This document shows, one piece after another, positions 43,216 to 60,073 of a stretch of DNA of 64,000 nucleotides (the stretch's first letter is position 1; each line of letters opens with the position of its first letter). This stretch comes from Eopsaltria australis. Its lineage: Eukaryota; Chordata; Aves; Passeriformes; Petroicidae. A program made the translations under genes and the position numbers. The notes under the pieces are model-generated. The model was not told the DNA's origin and searched no databases. It worked only from the letters and a program-made list of their open reading frames with translations. The stretch covers positions 868,001 through 932,000 of the forward strand of contig JAVTVJ010000570.1 in assembly GCA_034509425.1 (NCBI GenBank), read 5' to 3'.

Positions 43216-46200
43216 TGGAATGTTTTATTCTGTGTTTGTTAGCACAGGAGATCCTGGTTCAGCCCTCTGCTTAATCACATTCTGATTTCTTACACTTCTT
43301 TGGGCATTTAACCCAGAGCAACAATGTCAAAACTAATGAAATTAGTTAGGCTCCCAGTTCCATTAATTAAAAGTCTGAAAATTAAGAGCGCTAAATGCTT
43401 TTCAAATGCCATTCAGACTTTTCCCTGTCTGTAAAATAAGGATAATGTTGCCTAAGTAGTCTGACTCAGAGAGGTGTTGAAGCACTCTGGGCAGTGTGAG
43501 GCTCTCAGTTGTTACCATGAGGGCAAACACATACCCTGTGTAAAAGCACCTGTCTCTAAATAATGTAGTAAAATAAGGTGAAAAATGGGATGGTAGTGGG
43601 AAGGTGAACCAGCAGTTGAGAAGATCCCAGAGTACATGGGACAGGAAGAATGATGAGAGTTGATGAGGTGGGTTTATAACTAGATAGGAATGGACTGGGC
43701 CTTGTTACCCTCAGGCCTGCTGACTTCTCTCTGGAATGTACCCAGGCTTTTCAAGGACAGAAGAAAGTTTGTAGCATCCTATATACCATGGAGAAAGAAT
43801 TGTATGGGTATTTGTCTTATATTTGGTAATTTGTAATTGAAAGGAATTGATTTAAAACACTGGAATCACAGACAATTTTACTGCCTTGTCACAGTTAAGA
43901 AAAAAAAAATCCTTACCAAACTTTGAAAGGACATAAATAATTCTTGCTTTTATTGTACTTTCCTGGCTTAGTAAGATTTCAGCTTAGAGAGAAGGTCATT
44001 CTGTGGAAGGGGCAGAGGGAGTTAAAGATTCTGCATACCTATAAAAGAGCTGACCATGTGACCGTGCCAGCAACTCGTTGAGAAGAAGCAGTGCAAGAAT
44101 AAGGACATTGAGAGCTGAGGGGAATTGATTCCTGCAGCATTCTGTGTGCTGGACTCACTCCCTGCTGGGATTTCTCACTGTGTGCTCTGTGTGTACATAC
44201 AGCCAAGGAGTGGATCTGTTCCCACTGCCAAAACACTGTCAGTTTAGGAAGGATTCTTCTTAGGTCAAGATTGTTTTCATATGGTGAGAGACTGAGTTTA
44301 ATGCAGAATTTTAATTCCTATGAGAATTTGCCAGAGCTGTAGCTAACACTGTAGCTTGTCCTGTAATCCCAATTTTACCCTGATCGACTTGGTTCTTTAG
44401 CAGTCCTTCCTTTTGGATGTGTATTAATGTAATGTTTTAGCAGAAGCTTAATATGGGGAAAGTTTCAGCTGTTATCAGGTTGCACCTTTATCCAGGGACA
44501 ATGAGGGTAATGTTTAAAATTCCCATTTGAAATGGTACATCTGTGTAATTCCAGATCTTTTCTGAACAGCCATGAAACCAAAACGACTGAGGAAGTGCAG
44601 TTTGACTGTGGGAATGGTACAGCTGGTGCCTGGAGTTGTGCCTGGCTCTGTTCCAGAGGCAGTTTGGGTCTAGTTATATGCACAAGAGAAATCTGTTTCC
44701 TTAATTAGCTTTGTCAGTGCCTGCACAAGGGCTGCCCTAGGAGCCAGCCTGGGGAGCCAGTGGTGTGTGCAAGGCCCTGCAATACTTCAAGATACCCCAA
44801 ACCCTGTAAGTTTGCTTTTCTCCACAGAGCTGTCCTTCTGTACTCAGGGTATGTGAGCACCTGAGAAAATCCTCTGCAGCAGAGGACAGCCCAGTTTTCC
44901 TTTGCTTTTCACAGAATGCACCTAAGCAGAACTCTGGAAGTCATAGCTAAAACAACAGTTTGACCTTACCAATAAGAATGTCTGGTAGAAAGAACAACGC
45001 AGCAAAGGAAACTGAATTTTTAATTAGCTTTTCAGAAACCCTAAAATGCACAGGCTTCCCCAGCTCTCTGAAGTGTTCAAGCCTAACTTATGAACATCCT
45101 GTAAATGTTTCAAGCAATACAGGCAGGATTAAGGTGACTGTCTCCTGAGCACCAGGTGTCTCTCCTAAAAACAGATGATGCCTACTGGCCCAGAGCAATG
45201 CTGGGATAAAACTCAGCCTTACACTTGTGATTTTTACTGCTGGTTTCTGTGTTACAGTACAGAACTTGTGTAATGCAGTGGGCAGGACAAAAGGCAGCTT
45301 GGATGCTATTTTGAGCTCTTGGATGTTCCTCTCTGCTTTTCTACTTCTCCCTCTAAACTGTTTGTGTTTGAAGGTGACAGGATTTCTCTATGACTGTGCA
45401 GAATACCTGGAACACTGGGATCTTAACCCCTGTGGGAGTCTTCCCAACCTCAAGGATGTAAAATACAGCATATATTTTTATGAAGTAAACTACACACCTC
45501 TATTTTACTGTATAATACTTCTGCATCATCCATCTCTCTGGAAGCCTGAAGTTTAAAAACTCTGAAGAGTTAGAGATTGAGAGACTTGCAGGTTAAAGCA
45601 GCTCTGCAGCACAATAATAAATGCATCTTTAGCACTGATCCCTTATTAATGTGTCATGGACATTACAATGTAAATGACTGAGGGGTGCATCCTTTGTGCA
45701 CACCAGTGGGAATGAACAGAGCAGTTGTGATGCTCAGTTTCACTGATGCTCTCGGGAGACTAACCTTCCTTTTATCCCTTATATAAACATTCCAAAGAGT
45801 GGCATTTTCTTTCCCTGTTTTCAAGCATAGTGTTGCTACAAGCACAAGGAAGGGATAAAGGGACAGTTGCCTAAAAAGGGATGTGCTGTCTGGACAAATC
45901 CATCTTGCTACCCATTTCTTGCTTTCTCTCATACCTAAAATGTACTTACTTATTTATTTTCTTGTGACTCTCTTGAGTCTGTAATAAAACAGCTCTGCTG
46001 TTATGCTTCATATAACCCTTTCTGTTCCTGTTCTTTTTTCCTCTTTCTGTCGACAACCCAAAAAGTCTCTTCAGAACCTAATCTTGCTTTAGTCACTCCC
46101 TGCTGTCCCAGAAGCATTTGCTTGTGGGACACACAGAAATTTTCACTTTGTCTTGTTATTTTTTCTGGTGAGAACTGAGGTCCCAGTTGCAGGGTATGAT

Positions 46201-47613
46201 TCTTCTCCAGAACATTATATTGAAGGTAAGACTCAAAGGAGCATCAGGGTGCTCTGAAGTGCACTCTAAAGTAGCTCATCTGGAGATGAAAATGACTGGG
46301 AATCAGGAATGGCTGTGGCTTGCTGCAGGAAAGGAGTTCCTTTTCTGAGAGTGGAGGGAGGTGAAAACCCTCCTTTTTGAAAGCAAGTGTTTAACTACCT
46401 ATGACTTACTCTATTTAAAAAAAATCTTACAGCTGTATCCACCCCATAAGATAAGCTTTTCTTCTCTTTTTCCTTAACTCAAGCTGCACTGGAGGGAGGA
46501 GGAGTTAAACACTGAGGAGTTAAACAAGCTGGAATTCTGATTTTGCTGTCAGCAGATGCTCTGTGGGGCAGTCAGGGCACAGCTCAGCTCGAACAAGAAA
46601 AACGGACATTTAAGAACTTGGGGACATGAAATTAGTGCAAGTCTCAGGTAAGGAAGGCACTGCAATATGATAGAACGTGTGAGTTTTCAGCTGAACTCTG
46701 GAATATTTATCTGAGAACAGTAATATCTTAATGGTACAGAGGAGCAAGGTGATGGCCCACGTTCAGAGTTTGTTTTCACACTGATACTGTAAGAACTAAG
46801 TTTCTTAGGCTTTTGTAGCTGCAAGTTCAGCAATAGATCATAAATATATACATTATGGATTTAAGCATCTTCCCCTATCCTTGATGCATGATTAAATCAT
46901 GACTTCAATAAAAAATGCATTTGCAGCATTATAAATTAATGAGTGAGGGGCGTTGTGTTACCAAATTGCTGCCTCAAACTGTAAATCTTACTTTGTGAAA
47001 TAGGGAGAAGGAAGCTTTGTGCATGCTCCTGTCTTCAAAAAGAAAAAATAAATTGGTATTCCAGTAAAAATCCGAAGCATGAAACAACTAATTCTAACAT
47101 GAACTGTATATGCCTCTGTAATTGAAGATAACAGAATACTCAACAATGCTTGGCAAAACCCTAGGCTGAGAAAACTGAAACACATTATCCAGCTGAAAAC
47201 TGTGGAGGAATGTTTAGGACAAGAGAAGATAATTCTGCTAATCTAAATTAGGTGAAGCTCCCTGCATGTGAATTCTATATGCTAAAAACTACACGCAATT
47301 ATATAGCAATAATAATTTTAGTATATTCCCTGATTTTCTGGAGAAATTATATTTGGAATTCAGTGCTGCAAGGTCTTGAAGTTCAAATTGCCTTCTTGGC
47401 AGGACTTGAGACTATAAAGTGAACACAAGCAGAATTTTAATGGCTGTATTCAGCTTGAAGAAAGGCATCAAAAAGTAGACCTAGGCTCTTTACAAATTGT
47501 TTCTCTGAGTTTAGGTTTAGCCTTTCTTTGGCAGCAAACATGATCATTTTGACCATTTCAAACAAAAAGACCATTTCATAAGTCACTTGTGTATTCCTGC
47601 ATTACATGGGATG
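43216..47613. other. Interval between the convergent MRPS35 and MANSC4 genes
   Basis: About 4.4 kb between two gene 3' ends. It is moderately AT-rich. No gene, RNA gene or clear interspersed repeat was recognised. Open frames such as 45227-45556 show no domain or known similarity. Confidence 0.6.
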
Positions 47614-47619
47614 TTTATT
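47614..47619 (-). terminator. MANSC4: MANSC4 polyadenylation signal (candidate)
   Basis: AATAAA on the minus strand about 350 bases after the MANSC4 stop codon. Adjacent ATTTATTT-like sequence makes the exact site uncertain. Confidence 0.5.
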
Positions 47620-47970
47620 TATTTGGTAGCAAACAAACAAGCACAAAGGTAACTTACAGCAGGATTTCTCACCCAGTTAAATAATTCTCTGCCACACAGA
47701 CGTGCCAGCACTGCAGCTGCAGTGAACTTGGGGGAGAGTGTTACAGTGTTTGTCAGACATTAATCTGCAGCAGATTATGAACCAAAATGTGCTTGAACCC
47801 TGGGAGCTGTGAGTGGGTGCTTCTTACCTGAAGAGACAGGGACTTGGGTTTCATCTGCCGAGAATTAAATCATAACCAAAGTATTCTGAACTAGGTTATC
47901 ACTGGTTCTGTGAGAGAAGTGAGCTGGTGTATGGGGTGCATTTTTCAAGTCCTGTTGCCAGGGTGGTGTT

Positions 47971-51305
<3,335 letters not shown>

Positions 51306-54300
51306 GGCCCCGTGCCGGGGGCTCAGGGAGCCCCCCTCTGCTCCAGGGGTGCTCCAGCACTGCACAGACCATCCCTGGAGGGCTGAGGATGCTGCCAGGT
51401 CTGCCAGGGGCACGAGCCAGGGCAGGGTCTCCTCCTGGACATGCCCATGGTGCTGTTTGGGCAGCTGCTGGAAGAAAGCAGCCATTTAATGAGCTGCAGA
51501 GAATTACAATAGTTGTTATTGCTGTTCTCTAACAATTACTTGGAGATGGGTTTTGAGACACAGAAGGGACAGGTTGCTTTTAGTCATTCAGACAGCTTGT
51601 TTCTGTGGTCCCCTGTTTGTGTCTCTTGTCCTTCTTAGAGCAAACCACGCAGGCAGCCTTGAGAGCTGGTGAATGATAGCAAGCTGAGCACATTGTTCCA
51701 GCTCTCTTTGTTCAGGAGCACTGTTACACTCAGCACAGAGAAACAGCTCTGTTCAGGATCTGAACACTGAGTTATCTGGTGACTGCAGACATTTGCCTTC
51801 TTTGATAACAAATGAACCTCTAGCCAGAGGTGCAGATCTGTTCCCTTCCTACATTGTTTGATTGCAAGAACAATACAATTTTATTTGCAAATATCTAGGA
51901 CCAGATGAACTCTCTATGACTGGAGAGGGCTCCATTCAAGCCATGAGAGAGCTCTCCCCCTAATACGTTTAAGAATGTTGAGCAGCCCATACAAGATTTT
52001 CTGCTTGGAAAAGGCCTGTCAGAAAGAAAACACAGCTGACATACAGGGAGATGATTTTTCAGGCACCTGGTCTGAAACTTGAAACTTGCATGTTTTGTTT
52101 CTTAATAGGACCAAGTCTGATCCCTGAGTCCCAGGTTAGGCCTTTCATACAGAAAGGCCTTAAAATATCACAATACATGAGCTCATTTAAACCCAGTGGA
52201 CTATACAGTGAGGTTGAGATAGTTAAGTAAAAGTATGGTTGTCTGCAACAAAAATTGGGTGTTAAATATATAAGAATATTTTACACTGTGTTTTTATTTT
52301 TCAAGATTAGAATCAAGGAATTTCCTCCTTTCCACATGAAGTACAGATCAGTTACATGGAGTGAGCCTCAAACTCATTTTAATTCTTCAGTTATTACAGA
52401 TGATGTTTGTTTTTGCAGAACTTGGCCCCCAGTTTGGAAATGAACTGACAGCTGTAATATTTTGCTCCTTACACAGCTCACTGGAAGGTGATAAAGCCCA
52501 GAGCAGCTTAACCCCTGTTGATCCAACAGCAAGGCCAAGCCATTATTTTATTCATTGGAACTCTAATTAGGAGGATTCCAAATAAATGTCTCTTGTGGGG
52601 AATACAAGAATTAAACTGTAAGAGAATAAGTAGGTAATTCCTCAAGCCTCTATCCTGAAAACCAGCTCTTGGCATTTGTGCTGTTTTATTTAGTTTTGGT
52701 AGTTTGATATTTTCATCTCTGTGATAATCAGCACTTAAAACCTTAGATACATTTTAAAATACCTGACAGCTTGCACTCAGTGGACTGCACAGGGAACCTT
52801 TTAGACATTTATCTACCATTGCCACAAGCACTACTGACAGTGTATTTTTTTAAATATTTGTTTCAGCTTTCCAAATATCCCAAGGTATCACTTGATATAG
52901 AACACACTCAAAATTTTGGAAGACATGCCTGTATTTTGGCATTGCGTCCTGTATTTAGTATGAATTTCAGATCTGTTTTGTTCTGCAAGATTTGCATGCA
53001 AAAATACTGATTTCTGATTGCTTTCCTCACTCCTACTCTTCCCATATCTCCAAGAAGAGAAACCTGGAAGACTGAATAACTTGGGGAAGCACTTAACAAA
53101 GAAATTAAAAGTATTCTTTCCTCCTCTTCTTTTTCTGATTAAATTTTAAGGGCAGAAATAGATGCAGGGAAACTTTCTTTTTAATGAAAGATAAAGTGAT
53201 GAAATAAGTAAATAAATGGCTGCTTTAGGAAATTTCCTTTAAAAACAGAAAACTTCTGTCTGTTAAATTTCACAGTCTTCTGCCAGCTTCCCCTTAATTT
53301 CACTTTGACTTTTCAATGGGAAATGTAAATTAGTGCTGAAATTTTAATTCACAGGCATTTTGCAAGAAGGAAATCGCCGAGTCTTACCTGCAAACCAGTG
53401 GCTGATTTTCCACGTGCTCTGCAAAGAGGGACCAAGAGGCTGCCACTGATACAGGGGAGTCTCCGGCCAGTACCAGAGCAGCACTTCATGGTATTTAGGA
53501 ACTCCTTTCATGCAACTCCTCACGTTTCCTCCTGGAAAACAAAGAGGCAGGGGTCTGTTTCCTGTGAGAACGTGAATGTTTTTGCAGATCTTTCAGTAAA
53601 AGAGATTTAAATGGACCTGCCACGCTGGAAGAAAATGATCTTTTTCATGATTCTTCTTACAATCAGAAGCAGTCCCTCAAGTTTCCCACCTGGGCTGGCA
53701 GTGAGAATGGCACAATCCAGGAGCTTCCAAGCACAAAGGATTCATCATCAGGCATTAACTCTTTTTTTGCCAAACAGAAACAAAAGCAGACATTTTTCCA
53801 TATGAAGTAACAGATGTCTTGATTTTTGGAACTATATTTAGCTTTTATGGAATATATGGTTCTGTCACTCAGAACAAGTAAAGAAAGGATCTATTCAGTT
53901 GTAGAACTGTGAAATGGTTTGGGTTGGAAGGGACTTCAGAACTCACCGGTTTCCACTCTCCTGCCACAGGCAGAGACACCTTCCACTATCCCAGGGTGCT
54001 CAGAGCCCCATCCAGCCTGGCCTTGGGCACTGCCAGGGATCCAGGGGCAGCCACAGCTTCTCTGGGCACCCTGTGCCAGGGCCTCACCACACTCACAGGA
54101 AGGAATTTCTTCCTGATACCCAATCTAAACCTGCTCTCTGTCAGTTTGAAGCCATTTCCCCCATGTCCTGCACTCCATCCCTTGTCCATAGTCTCTCTCC
54201 ATCTTTTCTGTAGGCTCCCTCCAGGCACTGGAAGGCCACAATTGGGTTACACTGAGTCCTCCTCTTCTCCAGGTGTTGTGTGACAGAGCAGATGAAAGGT

Positions 54301-57300
54301 GCCAAGCTGAGAAGCGCGACCCCAGCAGTTTCCCAGGTGAGCTACGAACCTGCCCAAGTCCTCCTGTGAATGGCAGTAATGAATTTAATCAAATGTGCAT
54401 CATAATCCCATGTGACATCAGCATGAAGGTCCCTGCCTGTGTCGTGCTCCACATAAAAAAACCTGAATTTCAGGCCTGTGTTAAAATTATCTCATTTTTC
54501 TGAGATATGCACATGTATTTTCCCTTTATTACAGCAGTGGTAGGGTCAACATTTTAAGTAAGCCAAGTATATTGATAATTTCAGAAGATGTCATTGTAAC
54601 TCTGTTAAGGTATAAAAGTTATAAAAGGCTATTTTAATGAATCATGAAATAATGAAATGTAAATATGTGGAAAAAATCAAACCAAGTCTCTTTGATGTTA
54701 TTCAAATAATGTGCTTGCTTTCTTTCTCCTTTAAAATTTTCCTTGAAATCAAAACACTCGCAAAATGTCTGAAGTCCAACAAAACATCATTTTTTGAGAG
54801 AACTGTTTTGTCACAAACAGCTATTAGTGGTCAGGTTTTGGTTTGGAGCAGTATATGACATTTTTAATGAATCTGACCTTCTCCAAGGTTAAGGACAATT
54901 TGATCCAAAGATTCTGGTTTCAGTTCCATCCCAGCAATATGGTAAAAAGAGGTGAAATATTACAGTTTCTGTTCCTGGGGCTTCATGCAAACTAGTCTTT
55001 AAACCCTTGTTTCCAAGGGTTGCCAGGCCCTGAGATTCTCTCAGAGCTTGGCTTCAGATTGATTCTGACCAAACCTCTGCACCAAGGCTGGGATCTGTGT
55101 GTCCAAGCAAAGAGCAACACAAGTCTCAGCCTGATTAAATTTATACAAATATAAATCTACTGGCATTGCAGATCAACTTGAGCCAAGTTTTATGACAAAA
55201 GCTACAATGTTTAGCAAACACTAATGAACAGATGCTGCTTTATGGCAGAACTTGAACTAGGCAAAGGAGATGGAGTTTCAGTCTTGTGGTGAATTTTATA
55301 GAGCTGGATACTGAGTGGAAGTCTTCCATGTGGATTTCCATTCATTTTACCTCATTATTATATACTAAAATTCAGCTCTGCCTGTCTGCACCAGGATTAA
55401 AAAATATCTGCTGTTTTCAAAGCACCCAGTTTAGTCTCCTCCAGGCACAGCTGCACAAGAAATTCCTGGCTGTGGATGCACAATGAATTTGTGCAGAGCA
55501 CACATCCCTAACAGGGAGCACAGCAGCAGGCAGAGCACTCCAGCAGCCTGACCCCCGTTCAGGTTTTGTCAGGGAACATTCATTTCACCTGAGGGAGTTT
55601 CAAGGAAATGCCTTACTGGGTCTGTGGTGTAAAAAATGGCCCAGGTTGAAGGCCATTGCAAGGATTTACACCCTTCCACCTCCACTCTGCTGTCTGGTGC
55701 CTGGATTTCCTCATGATCCACAGAGAATGCCCACCACACACACTCGTGGGATGGCCCTTCTGCTGCCCAGAGAGAGCTCAGGAGCACACACTTTAGTATT
55801 AATCACTCAGATGTGACTAATAAGTACTTGATAATAAATAATCTGCTTTCAAAAAACACGCCACTCCAAGTATCTTTTCAGTAGTGCTGCAACATACCTT
55901 TATTGCAAGGAATAAATTAAACAGCAAATAAATTAAAAGAAAAAAACCCAGGAACTATTAGGGAATAAAGTCTAAACAAGTGCTATTAGCAATTAGAGTG
56001 TTTTCCTTTTTCTTTTTTTTTCTTTTTCCTTTTGGAATATCATTGCTAATGACACTGGAAGTGCTTTGTTTGGCTGCGAATCTGACAAGACAAATTACCT
56101 TTATTTAGCAGGTCATCCTTCACAAATGATAGAGTTCAGCTGAAATAAAATTATGCTCTGGTCAATTCCTCTCAGAAATGCCAAGATCCTTTAGAACATG
56201 GATATTTTTGATGCTGAAATACTGCAGGATATTTCCTATGTTCCAGAGATGCTTACTTTGTATCCTGTGACAGGGAAAATACTGAACGATGGCAGCAGTT
56301 GGCGAATCCTTTCCAAAAGACCAATTCCTGTCTTGAATAATTCCACTGTTACTCAGTGCACAGTTCACTGGCAGTGCAGTACAATCCCCTGGCGTCTCAG
56401 AGGGCAGAGTGTGGCACTTTATATTTTATATTAGATAGCATGGATACTTTAAATATCCCCAGATATTTAAATTATAAATCCAGCTCACATTTTAGACTAA
56501 TGAGGCTGAAAGGAATTCAATTTTTCCACTGTTTTTTTCACTCAGTGTGGTTCTTTCCTCAGAGCATTCAGGTCAGTGTTACTCCCTGGTTCTCAAGTAT
56601 TATCCAGTGTCTCTCAGGCTTTACTTTTCTTGTCTTTGTAGCAGTAACTCCTCCTGATTCTCTGTGATTCCTTGTTTTTGCTATGTTGGGAAAGTCAGAG
56701 GGCTACAGAAATGTGTGCCCAGGCAGAGAAAGGGTCAGATTCTCTGTGCCATGGTTGAATGGTCTGTTACAATGGAGTTGCTGTATGAAAAAAGCTTCTT
56801 CCATTTCCACATCTTTTTAAAAGACAAGAGTGATCTCTCTTCAGCCTTGGAAGTAATTCAGACATAGCACAAGGAAATAGTTCAGGCACCAGACATGGGG
56901 AAAAATTATGTAACACAAATGGCCAACTCAACCTTGGAGCAAGAGAGCCCTTACTGACACTCTCTGCTGTCTGCACAGTCCCTTTGTTGGCACTTGAGAG
57001 CCCTTTTTCTTGATATCAATTTGTCTCTCAGATACTGTAAAGGGAGACCTGAACTGTCTAAAACAGCTTGAAAATTTTGCCCCAGGAGCCAAAGTCTAGA
57101 AGACAGGTATTGAAATGGTGAGCAGAGTTACCCTCATCTTCCTCTCTGTGTGTCTTGTTCTTCAGGGCATGTTCTTTTACCATAAACTCATTTAACATCT
57201 ACCATGACTGTTTTCATGTTTGATGCTTCAGCATATCCTTGAAGGATGATGGATGGTTTTTCATATTTATTTCAAAGATCATGCAAATCTTTTATGGCTC

Positions 57301-59439
57301 TGAACTACAGATTTTGGCTTTGTAGCTCTAGAAATAGAGTTCCAACTCTGGAAAATGCATTTCTTACTCACTTAAGGTACAACCAAGATGACTGCTGGTG
57401 AAACAGCAAAGCCTTTTCTTTGATTCCAGTATAATAACAGGTATCATTGATCTTAGAATAATCAGCATAGCAGTAGAGTGGAAGACAGATGAAATTATCT
57501 CCACAAGAGTGGAACAAAAGAGTAGCCCTTGCCTTGGTGCATTTGCAGTGTAAGAACTCTATAGGCACATCACACAGGCTGACTGATGGATGTAGTAAAA
57601 AACAAGGGACCTGCCCTGTCAGCACACTCTGGCTTAGCACAACTGCCCAGCCCTGAGCTTGGATAAAGCACAGAGATGACAATCAGCCCAGTAAAAACAG
57701 CTGGGTAAGGAAACAGGATTTTTGCAAAAGTGGCCACTCAGTACTGCTGAGCCCTTGGGCATGTGAGAGCTCCTGGGGAAGGCTGTGGGAGTCGGTGCCC
57801 TCGAAAGTTTGCTGGCAGGAATAAAACACTTACTAGTACATGCCAGAACTGATCCAGCTCATTAACAACCCTCCTGGACTGTGAGGAAGAAGGACTTGAA
57901 ATCCCAGGCAGAGTGGCAGGCACAGGCACATCTGGCAAAATCCAGCCAGAGGAGAAATATTCCATCCACCCAGGCTGTGGTGTCAACACTTTGAGGCTGA
58001 ACTTACCATAACTGACTCCATGGAAAAAAGCATTCACCAATTAGGAGCTAACTTACGAGGCCATGAAACATAAGAGACTCCAAAGCAGATGACTAAAGAT
58101 GGCAATCGTGCTCTATTCCAACAGGACAGCTTGCTGGCCATGCCAAACACGAGATCTCTGTTTTCCTTGGGAGTATTAATGATAACAATTGCTCGAAATG
58201 TCTGCCTGTGGGAATTAAAGGACAAGAAGGAATTAAGGGTTGGACTCCTACTGAGGTGGTGAGACACTTGTGTGTGATGATGTTTTGAAGGCTGAACCTG
58301 AAGCAGAGAAAAAGGCAGCTGAGTGCTCATACTTAAATTTCAAATAGGTGTAGGAAACTCAAAAAGCAAAATATTGTGGTGCTTCATCAAAGACAGAAGA
58401 CAGGACAGTGGAATTTGAATATTAATTAAATAATGAGGAAGACTGAAAGAGGAACACAAACCAAGCAAGCAGTGAAACACCTTAGTAGGAAGGAGAAGGT
58501 GAGAGGAGATGGTGACACAGCTAGTGAAGGCTGCTGAAGAGACTTCTTTGGATCTGGTTGAGATCCTACATAAAAGGATTCCAGAACATGAAATGGGCCC
58601 CTCAAAAGCAAGATGATGAAGATGCTTTGAAGTGAGGTGGAAAACAAAAATGCACAGAAATCTACCTCACCTCAAAAAATGCTATTATAAAAATCAGAAA
58701 TAACACCTGTAACTGAGACTGGCATTTGTATCATCTCTCTGGGCTAGAGTTAAGCCAAAGATCAACAAAAAGAGTGAGAGAGGATCATTTCACAGAAGAA
58801 ATGCTAAAAAGTAAATAACCCTGTCTTCCTTAAAAGAGAGGGAAAAAACCCCCACAAAACAGACTAATACCAGTGACATTTTTTAATAGTGAGGGCAAAA
58901 GATCCCTTCTGAGCAGTGAAAATAGGGAGTTGTCTGAAAACTAAGCAAGCTGCACTAAGGGGACATGAGTCACACTACTGCTAAAGGGGAAGATTTTCTA
59001 CAGTCTGCAATACCCGAACGAAATATCTTTATGAAGATAATAAATATATTTTGAACATTTTCTTAGTAAGTATCATCATATAGGAATACAGGCATGGCAG
59101 ACTTCTCATCTGTTTCAGCAGGTGATAGGGTTTTGGTTTTTTTGAAAAAGGATTGTCACTATATTTCAAGAATGTAACAAGGCAAACAGCAAATCTGTCA
59201 TTTTACCCTTGCCCAAGATGCTCAGTTGTTAATTTGCTCTTTCCTTGTTCACGTCAAACAAACTCAGGACCCTGGTACGCAGCTCACTCATGACATGTCT
59301 TAGTTTAAATCGAAAAGACGGAGTAGCAGAACAGGTTATGCAGTGTCTTCACAGGACGAACCAGGGGCTGGGACACGCAGGGAATCAGGAGGGTCAGAGC
59401 AGAGTTTTGTATCACACTTGCCATTCCTGAGCGAGTCCC
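51306..59439. other. Interval between divergent MANSC4 and KLHL42
   Basis: About 8 kb upstream of both genes. One CR1 fragment (53905-54268) was recognised. Open frames such as 56198-56434 and 53611-53805 have no recognisable domain. No RNA gene was found. Promoter elements of MANSC4 could not be pinned down; no CpG island lies directly upstream of 51305. Confidence 0.6.
53905..54268 (-). repeat. CR1 LINE 3'-region fragment
   Basis: On the plus strand it reads AATGGTTTGGGTTGGAAGGG, GCCCCATCCAGCCTGGCCTT, GGAAGGAATTTCTTCCTGAT and CAGTTTGAAGCCATTTCCCC, the complement of avian CR1 in correct order. The element therefore lies on the minus strand. At about 360 bases it is the longest CR1 copy in the gap. 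It explains the cluster of overlapping open frames here. Confidence 0.92.
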
Positions 59440-59881
59440 AGTGCTGCACTGGCCGTGCAGGGAGAGCCCCGGGGGGATTTTGCTCGGAGGGGACGCGGCA
59501 GTGCCGGGATGCGATGGCAGCAGGCTGGCTGTGCCGCTCCTGCTGCGCTCTGCCCGTGCGGATCCAGGCACACACACGCTGCTTTTTCCCTGTGCTGTGG
59601 CTCGGGAACGCTGCCCCTCGCCAGGGATGCAGCGGGACATTTATGGCAAGGGGCTAGAGCTGCGGCTGCAGCCGCGATGCCGGCCCAAATCAGGAGAGGG
59701 GAGCACCAGGGGGGATCGCTGCGCCTCTGGAGCCCAGCACTGGCCTTTCCACCGCGTCCCTGACACCCACCCTTGCTGGGCCCGGGGGATGCCCTGACGG
59801 CCCCCCCGGCGGGCACCGCCGGAGCGCTCAACATTGCCTTTTTCGGGCTTTTTTTCTCTTTCCTCCCTGTGTGCGGTTTTC

Positions 59882-59906
59882 TTTTTTTTTTTTTTTTTTT
59901 TTTTTT
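59882..59906. repeat. T25 homopolymer inside the KLHL42 CpG island
   Basis: Twenty-five consecutive T (A on the other strand) about 170 bases before the KLHL42 start codon, flanked by pyrimidine-rich sequence. It could lie in the promoter or the 5' UTR. Confidence 0.95.
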
Positions 59907-60073
59907 GTTCGCTTCCCCTTGACACTCCTTGCAGGGCCGGAGCGGCGGCAGCGCCTCCCGGGGCCGCTCCGCCCATCCCGGCCCGGCCCGTCCCGTCCCA
60001 TCCCGGCCGGCGGAGGAGGAGCCGGCGCGGCGGCTCCGGCCGGGCTGAGGCGCGGCCAGGCCCGCGGTGAGCG

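Noticed and set aside
53909..54283. Cluster of overlapping open frames of 65-124 codons
   Set aside because: All lie within a CR1 fragment in the opposite orientation.
56198..56434. 78-codon plus-strand open frame with protein-like composition
   Set aside because: It resembles no family I know and shows no start context, splice sites or conservation evidence. It is left as unannotated intergenic sequence.
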